From positions 5,704,001-5,768,000 of the forward strand of contig NZ_CP192738.1 in the NCBI RefSeq assembly GCF_050749805.1: DNA of 64,000 nt, given 5' to 3'. The position numbers were made by a program, and so were the translations under genes. Position 1 is the first letter of the stretch, and every line of letters begins with the position of its first letter. Under the pieces are notes generated by a model. It was not told the DNA's origin. It saw only the letters and a list, made by a program, of their open reading frames with translations, and did not search any database. This document shows positions 18,660 to 28,010 of the stretch, piece by piece. This stretch comes from Hahella sp018986435 (GTDB lineage Bacteria; Pseudomonadota; Gammaproteobacteria; Pseudomonadales; Oleiphilaceae).

Positions 18660-19487
18660 TTAGACTCCTCTAATCGCTGCAGCCACTTTAATTGCATCGA
18701 CAGTGGCTCCGACGTCATGCGCTCTAATAATTCGAGCGCCGTTATATATGGCGACTGCCGCAGCGGAAACGCTTGCAATTAAACGCTCCTCCACTGCTTT
18801 ACCGGTTATCATTCCCAGCATGCTTTTGCGTGACACCCCCACCAGCACCGGGGACCCCATGTCCACAAACGCTTGCAAATGTTTCATTAAGGCAAGGTTG
18901 TGCTCCAAGGTTTTGCCAAAACCAAACCCCGGATCTAACATTATTCTATCTATATCGATTCCAGCCTCGAGGGCGGCGGAGCGCCTCGCATCCAAATATG
19001 ACGAGACTTCATTAACAATATCAGTATAGGTTGGATTATCCTGCATAGCCCCGGGCTCGCCTTTCATATGCATCAGACAAATAGCCGCCTTTGAAGATGC
19101 TGCCGCCTCCAAAGCGCCATCCCGAGTCAATGCACGCACGTCATTAATTAAGTCCGCCCCGAGCGCCACAGATTCAGTCATTACTTCCGGGGTGCTGGTG
19201 TCTACGGAAATATGCACATCAAAACGCGCGCGAACAACCTCAACTAAAGGACAAACTCTATCCAACTCTTGACTAACCGTCACCGGAGCTGCTCCCGGCC
19301 TAGTGGACTCACCACCAATATCAATAAAGACGGCGCCTTCAGAAACCATCTTTTCAACCTGCCTTAAAGCGTCATCCGGGGACAAAAACCGTCCCCCGTC
19401 AGAAAAAGAATCAGGAGTGACATTCAATACTCCCATTACCACAGGGGCGCTCAAGTCCAATATAGAGTTTGGAAGTGTCAGCTTCAT
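18660..19487 (-). CDS. folP: Dihydropteroate synthase
   Basis: A 275-residue TIM-barrel enzyme of folate synthesis that condenses dihydropterin pyrophosphate with p-aminobenzoate; it is the sulfonamide target. The diagnostic blocks are MGVLNVTPDSFSDGG, DIGGESTRPGA and LDPGFGFGKT, followed by GVSRKSMLG. It lies between ftsH (92 nt upstream, with an intrinsic terminator in the gap) and glmM. The classical ftsH-folP-glmM order is retained. Confidence 0.98.
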   Translation of the reverse strand: MKLTLPNSILDLSAPVVMGVLNVTPDSFSDGGRFLSPDDALRQVEKMVSEGAVFIDIGGESTRPGAAPVTVSQELDRVCPLVEVVRARFDVHISVDTSTPEVMTESVALGADLINDVRALTRDGALEAAASSKAAICLMHMKGEPGAMQDNPTYTDIVNEVSSYLDARRSAALEAGIDIDRIMLDPGFGFGKTLEHNLALMKHLQAFVDMGSPVLVGVSRKSMLGMITGKAVEERLIASVSAAAVAIYNGARIIRAHDVGATVDAIKVAAAIRGV

Positions 19488-19521
19488 TCGTTATCTCATT
19501 CGAAATCTGGAGAGGGTTATA

Positions 19522-19551
19522 CAAAATAAAAAGACCCGGTAAAACCGGGTC
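19522..19551 (-). terminator. Intrinsic terminator between ftsH and folP
   Basis: An 8-bp stem GACCCGGT/ACCGGGTC with a 3-nt loop is followed on the minus strand by TTTTTATTTTG. It lies 28 nt past the ftsH stop. Because folP follows at once on the same strand, it must either be leaky or folP-glmM has its own promoter in the short gap. Confidence 0.85.
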
Positions 19552-19579
19552 ATTTAGCTAGACTGAAATGCTTATTGAA

Positions 19580-21502
19580 TTAATGAGATCCGGCCGCTCC
19601 GCCAATCTCACCACCTTTCGGAGGGTTCGCATTTGCTTCGACATCTTTTACAGGCTGAGCGCCACTAGGCGGATTAGAGTCGCCCCACCCTTTCGGAGGC
19701 GGCGGCTCCTGATCAGCCATGATAGCGTCGATTTGCTCTGAATCTATCGTTTCGTACTTCATCAAAGCATCTGCCATCATGTGCAGCTTACTCATGTTTT
19801 CAACGAGCAATTTGCGCGCATGCTCGTAGCAGTCATCAATAATGGTTCTTACTTCATCATCAATACGCTGCGCCGTTTCGGGAGAGTATACCTTCTGAGC
19901 ATGACCAGCCGAACGCCCTAAAAAAACCTCTTCGTTGTCATCATCATATAGTAGAGGCCCCAACTTATCCGACAACCCCCACTTCGTAACCATATTGCGA
20001 GCAAGGCCAGTGGCGCGCTTGATGTCATTGGAAGCGCCGGTCGTAACCCCCTCAACTCCCAATGTCAGCTCTTCAGCGATACGACCACCAAACAAGCTAC
20101 ATATATTACTGATGAGATACTGTCGGCTATGACTGTAACGATCCTCTTCTGGCAAGAACATCGTCACACCCAAAGCGCGGCCACGAGGAATGATACTGAC
20201 TTTGTAAACAGGATCGTGCTCAGGCACCAACCTACCGACAATGGCATGGCCCGCTTCATGATAAGCTGTGTTACGCTTCTCTTTCTCTGACATAACCATA
20301 GACTTGCGCTCTGCGCCCATCATGATTTTGTCTTTCGCCAACTCCATTTCATGCATGCCTACAGTGCGCTTGTTAGCGCGAGCAGAGAATAACGCAGCCT
20401 CATTTACCAAGTTCGCAAGGTCCGCGCCGGAAAACCCGGGCGTTCCACGTGCAATAACGGAAGCATTCACATCATCCTCAAGCGGCACTTTACGGAGGTG
20501 CACTTTCAAAATCTGTTCACGCCCAACAATATCTGGAAGCCCCACAACCACCTGACGGTCAAAGCGACCAGGACGCAATAACGCAGGGTCGAGAACATCA
20601 GGACGGTTGGTCGCAGCGATTACAATTACGCCTTCATTACCTTCAAAACCGTCCATTTCGACCAATAACTGGTTCAAAGTCTGTTCACGCTCGTCATGCC
20701 CGCCGCCCAGACCTGCGCCACGGTGACGACCGACAGCATCAATCTCATCGATAAAGATAATGCAAGGCGCCTGCTTCTTCGCCTGATCGAACATATCTCT
20801 GACACGCGAGGCGCCAACCCCGACAAACATCTCAACGAAATCGGAGCCAGAAATTGAGAAGAAAGGAACTTTCGCTTCACCAGCAATGGCCTTCGCCAGC
20901 AAAGTTTTACCAGTTCCGGGGTTACCTACCATCAGTACGCCACGGGGAATTCTGCCACCCAGACGTTGGAATTTACTGGGATCACGCAAGAAGTCTACGA
21001 TTTCCTTTACTTCTTCTTTAGCTTCATCAACACCAGCCACATCAGCAAAGGTCGTCTTTATCTGATCCTCGCCCATAAGTCGGGCTTTACTCTTGCCAAA
21101 TGACATCGGGCCCTTGCCGCCAGCCCCCCCCTGCATCTGCCGCATGAAGAACATAAAGACCGCAATAATGACCAATATCGGGAACGAGGCGACTAATAGT
21201 TGAGTCCAGATACTTTGAGTTTCTGGCTCGCGCCCCTCGACGACCACCTCATTTTTCATAAGGTCGCCAATTAAACCCAGGTCAGGAATTTCAGGACGGA
21301 TAGTTGCGAACCTAGACCCATCTTGCCTTTCCCCATCAATCGCCACACCGTCTATGACTACTTTTTTCACCTGGCCATTGTTGACCATCTGTAGAAATTC
21401 AGAGTAATTGAGCTTTTGTGCGGACGAGGGGACATTGAAGTTGTTAAATACCGTCAGCAGCACTGCTGCGATAATCAACCAAAGTAATAAATTTTTAGCC
21501 AT
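19580..21502 (-). CDS. ftsH: ATP-dependent zinc metalloprotease FtsH
   Basis: A membrane-anchored AAA+ protease, 640 residues from ATG 21502. The frame runs upstream to 21592, but the start at 21502 gives MAKNLLLWLIIAAVLL, the conserved FtsH N-terminus, so I use it. Two transmembrane helices (about 5-22 and 102-120) flank a periplasmic domain. Then come Walker A GNPGTGKT (193-200), the pore motif FVEMFVGVGASRVRD, SRH region RPGRFDRQV and the zinc-binding HEAGH. The C-terminal tail is Pro/Gly-rich. It degrades damaged membrane proteins, SecY and, in E. coli, sigma-32 and LpxC. It follows rlmE at a 157-nt distance. Confidence 0.98.
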   Translation of the reverse strand: MAKNLLLWLIIAAVLLTVFNNFNVPSSAQKLNYSEFLQMVNNGQVKKVVIDGVAIDGERQDGSRFATIRPEIPDLGLIGDLMKNEVVVEGREPETQSIWTQLLVASFPILVIIAVFMFFMRQMQGGAGGKGPMSFGKSKARLMGEDQIKTTFADVAGVDEAKEEVKEIVDFLRDPSKFQRLGGRIPRGVLMVGNPGTGKTLLAKAIAGEAKVPFFSISGSDFVEMFVGVGASRVRDMFDQAKKQAPCIIFIDEIDAVGRHRGAGLGGGHDEREQTLNQLLVEMDGFEGNEGVIVIAATNRPDVLDPALLRPGRFDRQVVVGLPDIVGREQILKVHLRKVPLEDDVNASVIARGTPGFSGADLANLVNEAALFSARANKRTVGMHEMELAKDKIMMGAERKSMVMSEKEKRNTAYHEAGHAIVGRLVPEHDPVYKVSIIPRGRALGVTMFLPEEDRYSHSRQYLISNICSLFGGRIAEELTLGVEGVTTGASNDIKRATGLARNMVTKWGLSDKLGPLLYDDDNEEVFLGRSAGHAQKVYSPETAQRIDDEVRTIIDDCYEHARKLLVENMSKLHMMADALMKYETIDSEQIDAIMADQEPPPPKGWGDSNPPSGAQPVKDVEANANPPKGGEIGGAAGSH

Positions 21503-21659
21503 ATCGTTCAAGGGCCATCCCTCTTTTCTTACAGACTCGAATAATGATTTGTCGCTCGGTTCTATGCATTCGCAGGGTTTAGATAACACCAAACCATACT
21601 ATATGTCCATTATCGCCGCTATTTACATTAATTTTACTAAACAGGACGATTACGAAAGT

Positions 21660-22280
21660 TTATCCTCGGAACCCTTTGGCAACTAGGTAAATCTCACGTG
21701 ACCGAGCACGGGACGCGTCAGGTTTGCGTATATTTACGCTACTAAACCTGCCCCTGGACTCTTGCATAATCTGATCGAAGCCTTCCCCCTGGAAGACCTT
21801 GGCGACAAAGCATCCATTCTTCTTAAGAACGCGACACGCCAAATCAAGCGCTAATTCAACCAGATACATCGCTTTCGGTATATCGACCGATTTCATCCCA
21901 CTCATATTGGGGGCCATATCGGAAATTACAAGGTCAACAGGCCGACCGTTTACTTCGTTAAGGATCGCATCCAGCATTTCTTCCTCAGTGAAGTCCCCCT
22001 GAAAAAACGTCACGCCAGCAATACTGTCCATTGACAGCAGGTCGCACGCGATTACTTTCCCCTGATCGCCCACTACGTCAGCAACGACTTGAGACCAACC
22101 TCCAGGAGCCGCACCGAGATCTATCACGGTCATTCCCGGCTTCAACAATTTGTCCTGCCGGTCGAGCTCAATCAATTTATAGCTGGCTCTCGAACGAAAT
22201 CCGTCCTCTTTGGATTTTTTTACATAGACATCACTATGATGCTCATTCAGCCACCGAGAGCTGGATTTAGAACGTCCCAC
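21660..22280 (-). CDS. rlmE: 23S rRNA 2'-O-ribose U2552 methyltransferase
   Basis: A 206-residue SAM-dependent methyltransferase (RrmJ/FtsJ) that modifies U2552 in the 23S A loop. The SAM-binding motif VIDLGAAPGGWSQV, the K in RSRASYKLIELD, the Asp in ISDMAPNMSG and the C-terminal KVFQGEG provide the K-D-K-E catalytic pattern. The length matches E. coli (209). It is divergent from yhbY and upstream of ftsH, the order found in E. coli and Pseudomonas. Confidence 0.98.
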   Translation of the reverse strand: MGRSKSSSRWLNEHHSDVYVKKSKEDGFRSRASYKLIELDRQDKLLKPGMTVIDLGAAPGGWSQVVADVVGDQGKVIACDLLSMDSIAGVTFFQGDFTEEEMLDAILNEVNGRPVDLVISDMAPNMSGMKSVDIPKAMYLVELALDLACRVLKKNGCFVAKVFQGEGFDQIMQESRGRFSSVNIRKPDASRARSREIYLVAKGFRG

Positions 22281-22408
22281 TTTATTGCCTCTGACACGAT
22301 TATTTTAGTATAGGCACATTTGCTGATACTGTGTTTTTTTGTTCAGAAAGTGCGCCATAGTGCGTTACTATACACGCTTTTCATACGCAAGAAGGTTTCC
22401 ACACAGAC

Positions 22409-22732
22409 ATGACTCTACCCATAGAGCAACGCAAGCAGTACCGCGCTATCGCACATCACTTGAAGCCGATCGTCACTATCGCCGGCGCGGGTATTACCGA
22501 AGGCGTTATCAATGAGCTTGAGCGCGCATTGAACGACCATGAGTTGATCAAAATTAAAATTGCTGTCGGCGAAAAGGAAGAAAGAGCCGAGGTCATCAAA
22601 GAGCTTTGCGAGATGTCCCGCTCGGAATTAGTTCAAGTAATTGGGCGCACCGCGATACTGCTTCGCAAAAATCCCAGGCCCAACCCCAAGCTTTCAAACC
22701 TTTTACGTCATCAATCTGGCGCAAGCAAGTAA
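22409..22732 (+). CDS. yhbY: YhbY family RNA-binding (CRM domain) protein
   Basis: A 107-residue single-domain CRM protein that associates with pre-50S ribosomes in E. coli. The N-terminus EQRKQYRAIAHHLKPIVTIA and the segment EGVINELERALNDHELIKIK match the family. In the GxxG loop the sequence is AGAGITEG rather than the usual GGAG/GxxG spacing, a small variation. It is the only + strand gene in this block, divergent from rlmE and convergent with greA, with a bidirectional terminator 3 nt after its stop. Confidence 0.95.
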   Translation: MTLPIEQRKQYRAIAHHLKPIVTIAGAGITEGVINELERALNDHELIKIKIAVGEKEERAEVIKELCEMSRSELVQVIGRTAILLRKNPRPNPKLSNLLRHQSGASK

Positions 22733-22734
22733 AT

Positions 22735-22764
22735 TAAAAAAGCCGGCTAACGCCGGCTTTTTAT
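22735..22764. terminator. Bidirectional intrinsic terminator between yhbY and greA
   Basis: The 7-bp GC-rich stem AGCCGGC/GCCGGCT with a 4-nt loop is flanked by A-rich and T5 tracts on the two sides, so it serves both convergent genes. Confidence 0.92.
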
Positions 22765-22780
22765 TTACGCGCCACCCTGT

Positions 22781-23257
22781 TTACAGGTGCTGCACGCCAT
22801 CAATTTCATATTCAACCATGCCGCTTGGCACCTGCACAACGACAACGTCGCCGACAGTTTTTCCAATCAATGCGCGCGCAATCGGAGAAGACACCGAAAT
22901 TTTGCCCTTCTTAATATCCGCTTCGTCATCACCCACGATCTGATAAGAGCTGGCGTCGTCCGTATCCAGATTGATGATATTCACGGTTACGCCAAAAATG
23001 ACCTTCCCTGTATTCTCAATAGAGGTAACGTCAATCACCTGGGACATGGACAACTTACTTTCGATTTCCGCAATGCGGCCCTCGATAAAGCTCTGTTGTT
23101 CACGCGCAGCGTGATATTCAGCGTTCTCTTTTAAGTCTCCGTGCTCTCTGGCTTCCGCGATGGCCGTGATTACACGCGGCCGATCCACAGTCTTCAGACG
23201 ATTCAACTCTTCACGCAGGGCTTGCTCCCCTGCTTTTGTCATAGGTATTTTGCTCAT
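22781..23257 (-). CDS. greA: Transcription elongation factor GreA
   Basis: A 158-residue factor that enters the RNA polymerase secondary channel and stimulates cleavage of backtracked transcripts. The N-terminal coiled coil carries MTKAGEQALREELNRL and the tip acidic residues in AREHGDLKENAEYHAAR; the C-terminal FKBP-like domain contains SPIARALIGKTVGD. Length is standard. Its ATG overlaps the carB stop (ATGA), so greA is translationally coupled to carB, as in the carAB-greA cluster of pseudomonads. Confidence 0.98.
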   Translation of the reverse strand: MSKIPMTKAGEQALREELNRLKTVDRPRVITAIAEAREHGDLKENAEYHAAREQQSFIEGRIAEIESKLSMSQVIDVTSIENTGKVIFGVTVNIINLDTDDASSYQIVGDDEADIKKGKISVSSPIARALIGKTVGDVVVVQVPSGMVEYEIDGVQHL

Positions 23258-26200
23258 TTGTCGCCTTGAATGGTTGCATGAATATCCTGAAGACGATTCA
23301 CAGCGTGATCCTGCCCAACCTTGATAGCACGGCAGAATGCCTCACCTCCCGTCAGGGTGGTGGTATAGGTCACCTTGTATTGTAGGGCCGACTTACGGAT
23401 TTCCGCAGAATCCGCAATCGCCTTCCGGCCTTCCGTAGTATTGATAATCAAATCTACTTCTTCATTTTTTATGGCGTCTACGATATGAGGTCTGCCTTCT
23501 CGCACTTTATTGATCCGTTTTACGGGAATGCCCGCTTCTTCGATCGCTTTTGCAGTCCCCGCAGTCGCCATAATCTCGAAGCCTACAGCATTTAACTCTT
23601 TAGCTAAAGACACCGCTCCCGCTTTATCCGCATCCCTGACGCTCAGGAACACAGTTCCGCCTGTCGGCAAAAAGTCTCCGCCAGCCGCCGCAGCCTTGGC
23701 AAATGCCTCATCAAAACTTTTGCCAACCCCCATAACTTCGCCTGTGGACTTCATTTCCGGGCCAAGTATCGGATCTACGCCTGGGAACTTATTAAACGGG
23801 AACACAGACTCTTTGACATTGTAAAAGCTAGGAATGATTTCCTTGGTAAAGCCCTGCGCCTCAAGAGATTTGCCTGCCATGCACAGCGCAGCCACCTTGG
23901 CGAGCGACACACCTATCGCCTTGGAAACGAACGGCACGGTACGAGAGGCTCTGGGGTTCACCTCTATCACATAAATTTCGCCGTCCTGATAGGCCAACTG
24001 CACATTCATCAAGCCGACAACCTGCAGCTCAAGGGCCATTTTGATGACCGTTTCGCGCATCTTGTCCTGAACATCCGCTGGCAAACTGTAGGGAGGTAGC
24101 GAACAAGCCGAGTCACCAGAGTGAACTCCCGCCTGTTCGATGTGCTGCATAATGGCGCCGATCACCACTTTCTCGCCATCAGAAACCGCGTCGATATCGA
24201 CCTCGATCGCAGCATTCAGGAAGTGATCCAGCAATACAGGGCTGTCGTTGGAGACACGCACCGCATCTCGCATATAGCGCTGTAGTTCAACTTCGTCGTA
24301 GACGATTTCCATGGCGCGGCCGCCCAACACATAAGAAGGACGGACAACCAAGGGATAACCAATTTCCTTCGCCTTGCTCAACGCTTCTTCCTGGCTGCGA
24401 GCTGTCGCATTCGGCGGCTGACGCAAGCCCAAGCGAACCACCATCTGCTGGAACCGTTCGCGGTCTTCCGCACGGTCAATCGCATCAGGAGTCGTTCCGA
24501 TAATTGGTACGCCCGCTTCTTCCAGCCCTCTCGCCAATTTAAGCGGAGTCTGGCCGCCGTAGTGAACAATTACGCCACGCGGCTTTTCCAAATGGACAAT
24601 AGCCAGAACGTCTTCCAAGGTAATTGGCTCGAAATACAACCTGTCAGAAGTGTCGTAATCCGTAGAAACTGTCTCAGGGTTACAGTTGATCATGATGGTT
24701 TCATAGCCGTCATCGCGCAATGCAAAGGCGGCGTGAACGCAGCAATAATCGAACTCAATCCCCTGACCAATTCTGTTAGGGCCACCACCGATCACGATGA
24801 TTTTTTCACGATCGCTCGGTTGCGCCTCACACTCTTCGTCGTAAGAGGAATACATGTAAGCCGTAGAGGAAGCAAATTCCGCCGCACAGGTATCTACACG
24901 CTTGAATACCGGCTTGATGCCATATTCCAAACGCTGCTTACGCAACGCTTTTTCGTTGATGCCCAGCAGCTCGGCAAGACGCTGGTCCGAGAAGCCTTTA
25001 CGTTTCAGTCGACGCAAACGGTCCGCAGTCAAGTCGGACAGCGCCATATTGCCGAGCGCTACTTCATCTTTGATCAAATCTTCGATCTGCACCAAGTACC
25101 ATGGGTCAACTTTGGTGTACTCATAGACTTCCTTGACGCTCATTCCTGCTCGGAACGCATCGCCAATGAACCACATCCGCTCGGCGCCGGGCACTTTCAA
25201 TCCACGAATCAGCACATCACTAGCGTCTTCAGACTCAAGATCAACTATGGGCTCAAAGCCAGCTGAACCAACTTCCAAACCGCGCAGCGCCTTGTGGAGC
25301 GACTCCTGGAAGTTACGACCAATCGCCATCACCTCACCCACTGACTTCATTTGCGTCGTCAGTGTCGCATTGGCTTGCGGGAACTTCTCGAATGTGAAAC
25401 GAGGCACTTTGGTGACCACATAGTCAATGCTCGGCTCAAAAGAAGCCGGCGTGACACCACCAGTGATGTCGTTACTCAGCTCATCCAGGGTATATCCAAT
25501 CGCCAGTTTTGCAGCGACCTTAGCAATAGGGAAGCCCGTCGCCTTGGACGCCAACGCTGATGAACGGGACACACGGGGATTCATCTCAATCACCACCATG
25601 CGACCAGTTTCGGGGTCCATACCAAACTGAACGTTGGAGCCGCCTGTCTCTACGCCAATTTCACGCAACACAGCTACCGAGGCGTTACGCATGATTTGGT
25701 ACTCTTTATCCGTCAACGTCTGCGCAGGCGCGACGGTAATGGAATCACCAGTGTGCACGCCCATTGCGTCAAAGTTTTCTATCGCGCAGATGATAATACA
25801 GTTGTCCTTCTTATCACGAACAACCTCCATCTCATACTCTTTCCAACCGATTAACGATTCGTCAATCAGCAGCTCACGAGTCGGCGATAATTCCAGACCT
25901 CGCTCGCAAATCTCAGTAAACTCTTCCTTGTTATAAGCAATGCCGCCGCCAGAGCCGCCCATTGTGAAGGAGGGGCGAATAATAGCGGGGAAGCCGATCT
26001 GATCCAGCACTTGCAGAGCTTCTTCCATGCTATGCGCAATAGCGGAACGAGGAGTCTCCAGACCAATGGCTTTCATCGCCTTGTCAAAGCGCTCACGATC
26101 TTCCGCTTTATCAATGGCGTCCTGTGTGGCGCCAATCATCTCTACGCCATACTGCTCAAGGACGCCTTCACGAGCCAAGTCGAGCGCGCAGTTCAAAGCA

Positions 26201-26481
26201 GTTTGCCCGCCCATGGTTGGCAACAACGCGTCTGGGCGTTCTTTTTCAATGATTTTCGCGACTGTGCGCCAGTTAATCGGCTCGATGTAAGTGGCGTCGG
26301 CCATGGCCGGATCAGTCATGATGGTGGCGGGGTTGGAGTTCACAAGGATAACGCGGTATCCCTCTTCTCTCAGTGCTTTACACGCCTGCGCCCCGGAATA
26401 GTCAAATTCACAGGCTTGTCCGATGACGATAGGACCGGCCCCAATAATCAGGATACTATTGATGTCTGTACGTTTTGGCAT
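23254..26481 (-). CDS. carB: Carbamoyl-phosphate synthase large subunit
   Basis: A 1075-residue enzyme that makes carbamoyl phosphate for arginine and pyrimidine synthesis from bicarbonate, ATP and ammonia delivered by CarA. Two ATP-grasp halves are visible: the first with GAGPIVIGQACEFDYSG and PSFTMGGSGGG, the second with GGGPNRIGQGIEFDYC and PSYVLGGRAMEIVYD. The C-terminal MGS-like domain is the allosteric UMP/ornithine site (TAGTAKAIEEAGIPV). The length equals E. coli (1073). It lies 119 nt after carA and overlaps greA by 4 nt. Confidence 0.99.
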   Translation of the reverse strand: MPKRTDINSILIIGAGPIVIGQACEFDYSGAQACKALREEGYRVILVNSNPATIMTDPAMADATYIEPINWRTVAKIIEKERPDALLPTMGGQTALNCALDLAREGVLEQYGVEMIGATQDAIDKAEDRERFDKAMKAIGLETPRSAIAHSMEEALQVLDQIGFPAIIRPSFTMGGSGGGIAYNKEEFTEICERGLELSPTRELLIDESLIGWKEYEMEVVRDKKDNCIIICAIENFDAMGVHTGDSITVAPAQTLTDKEYQIMRNASVAVLREIGVETGGSNVQFGMDPETGRMVVIEMNPRVSRSSALASKATGFPIAKVAAKLAIGYTLDELSNDITGGVTPASFEPSIDYVVTKVPRFTFEKFPQANATLTTQMKSVGEVMAIGRNFQESLHKALRGLEVGSAGFEPIVDLESEDASDVLIRGLKVPGAERMWFIGDAFRAGMSVKEVYEYTKVDPWYLVQIEDLIKDEVALGNMALSDLTADRLRRLKRKGFSDQRLAELLGINEKALRKQRLEYGIKPVFKRVDTCAAEFASSTAYMYSSYDEECEAQPSDREKIIVIGGGPNRIGQGIEFDYCCVHAAFALRDDGYETIMINCNPETVSTDYDTSDRLYFEPITLEDVLAIVHLEKPRGVIVHYGGQTPLKLARGLEEAGVPIIGTTPDAIDRAEDRERFQQMVVRLGLRQPPNATARSQEEALSKAKEIGYPLVVRPSYVLGGRAMEIVYDEVELQRYMRDAVRVSNDSPVLLDHFLNAAIEVDIDAVSDGEKVVIGAIMQHIEQAGVHSGDSACSLPPYSLPADVQDKMRETVIKMALELQVVGLMNVQLAYQDGEIYVIEVNPRASRTVPFVSKAIGVSLAKVAALCMAGKSLEAQGFTKEIIPSFYNVKESVFPFNKFPGVDPILGPEMKSTGEVMGVGKSFDEAFAKAAAAGGDFLPTGGTVFLSVRDADKAGAVSLAKELNAVGFEIMATAGTAKAIEEAGIPVKRINKVREGRPHIVDAIKNEEVDLIINTTEGRKAIADSAEIRKSALQYKVTYTTTLTGGEAFCRAIKVGQDHAVNRLQDIHATIQGDK

Positions 26482-26600
26482 GTGTGCTCTTCTACTCGCT
26501 CGAATCTTGCGACGCCCCGCAGGCCGCCGACATCACCCAGAATTACGCCTGTTTCGGTTCAGACGCGGCGCCGTCGGGCGCCGACGCTGAAATCCGAGTA

Positions 26601-27746
26601 TTAGACTGATCGGTATTTGACTTCCCGCATGGAGTCAATGAACTGGTCAAATAAGGGAGCCACGTCGTGCGGGCCCGGACTCGCTTCAGGGTGCCCCTGA
26701 AAACTGAAGGCGGCGACGTCAGTGCGTCGAATTCCTTGCAATGAGCCGTCAAACAGAGACTTATGCGTAGTCTCCAGGTTGGCGGGCAACGAGGATTCAT
26801 CCACCGCAAAGCCATGGTTTTGGCTAGTGATCATCACTTGCCCCGTGCGCAGATCCTGCACTGGATGGTTGGCGCCGTGATGCCCGAACTTCATCTTCTC
26901 TGTGCGTGCTCCGCTGGCCAGCGCCAGTAGCTGGTGCCCCAAACAGATGCCAAATACAGGCGTCTGGGATTTCAAAATTTCAGCAATGGCCTCAATAGCG
27001 TAATCGCAAGGCTCAGGATCGCCTGGTCCATTAGATAGGAACACGCCGTCCGGAGACATCGCCAATACATCCTGCGCAGGCGTTTTCGCCGGCACCACGG
27101 TTACGCGGCAACCGCGCTCAGCGAGCATACGCAAAATGTTCTTTTTCACGCCGAAGTCGTACGCGACAACGTGAAACTCGGCATCCTCCAGAGTCTGATA
27201 TCCTTCTCCTAGAACCCAAGTCGACTCAGTCCAATTCAAGACGTCCGTACGAGTCACCTCTTTGGCGAGATCCATCCCTTTCAGTCCGGGAAAGGCTTTA
27301 GCCGCAGCCAACGCTGCTTCCGCCGAAGCCCCTTCGCCCGCCATGATGCATCCGCTCTGCGCGCCTTTCTCCCTTAAAATACGAGTCAGGCGACGGGTAT
27401 CGATGTCAGCGATGGCGACAATACCGTTTTCCCGGAGATACTCCGACAAACTCTTTTGGCTGCGCCAGTTGCTAACTGTCATGGAAAGATCGCGAATCAC
27501 CAGACCTGCCGCCCAGACTTGATCTGATTCGACATCTTCTTCGTTAATTCCGGTGTTGCCTATGTGGGGGTATGTGAGAGTGACAATTTGTTTTGCGTAG
27601 GAAGGATCGGTAAGAATTTCCTGGTATCCGGTCATCGCAGTATTGAAAACCACTTCGCCGGTGGTTTCGCCGGCTGCGCCGATAGATATCCCATGAAATA
27701 TGCTTCCGTCTTCAAGTGCTAGTATTGCGGGTGTAGTCAATTCCAT
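26601..27746 (-). CDS. carA: Carbamoyl-phosphate synthase small (glutaminase) subunit
   Basis: A 381-residue class I glutamine amidotransferase that hydrolyses glutamine and channels ammonia to CarB. N-terminal LEDGSIFHG and the NTAMTGYQEILTDPSYAKQ block are followed by the glutaminase triad: Cys in VFGICLGHQLL, and His/Glu in FQGHPEASPG. Length agrees with E. coli (382). It lies downstream of dapB with a 264-nt gap that contains a terminator-like hairpin; a hairpin CGGCGCC/GGCGCCG (26566-26583) lies between carA and carB. Confidence 0.98.
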   Translation of the reverse strand: MELTTPAILALEDGSIFHGISIGAAGETTGEVVFNTAMTGYQEILTDPSYAKQIVTLTYPHIGNTGINEEDVESDQVWAAGLVIRDLSMTVSNWRSQKSLSEYLRENGIVAIADIDTRRLTRILREKGAQSGCIMAGEGASAEAALAAAKAFPGLKGMDLAKEVTRTDVLNWTESTWVLGEGYQTLEDAEFHVVAYDFGVKKNILRMLAERGCRVTVVPAKTPAQDVLAMSPDGVFLSNGPGDPEPCDYAIEAIAEILKSQTPVFGICLGHQLLALASGARTEKMKFGHHGANHPVQDLRTGQVMITSQNHGFAVDESSLPANLETTHKSLFDGSLQGIRRTDVAAFSFQGHPEASPGPHDVAPLFDQFIDSMREVKYRSV

Positions 27747-27801
27747 AGCTCGCCAGTTGAAAACGTCTAATCAAACACTTATGAAGGTGGACTCAACTTG
27801 C

Positions 27802-27841
27802 AAAAAAGCGAGAGGGAGATTTAAACTCCGTCCCGCTTTTT
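27802..27841 (-). terminator. Imperfect terminator hairpin between dapB and carA
   Basis: On the minus strand AAAAAGCGGGACGGAG pairs imperfectly with CTCCCTCTCGCTTTTTTG across an ATTTAAA-type loop; a T6 tract follows. It lies 169 nt past dapB and 55 nt before carA, so it could end dapB transcripts or attenuate carA; the sequence alone does not decide. Confidence 0.65.
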
Positions 27842-28010
27842 AGTGATGTCCGATGTGTATGGGCAACTTGCGCACAAACCCCAATATTCTAGTGGATTCG
27901 GTCAAGACTGTCTATTTGTTTTCCAATTTCTTTGGCGATTTTATTCTTTATCAAGCTCCGCGCACCCGAAACCCAAGTGCGCATACAAGCCAATACGAAG
28001 TCAGATTGAC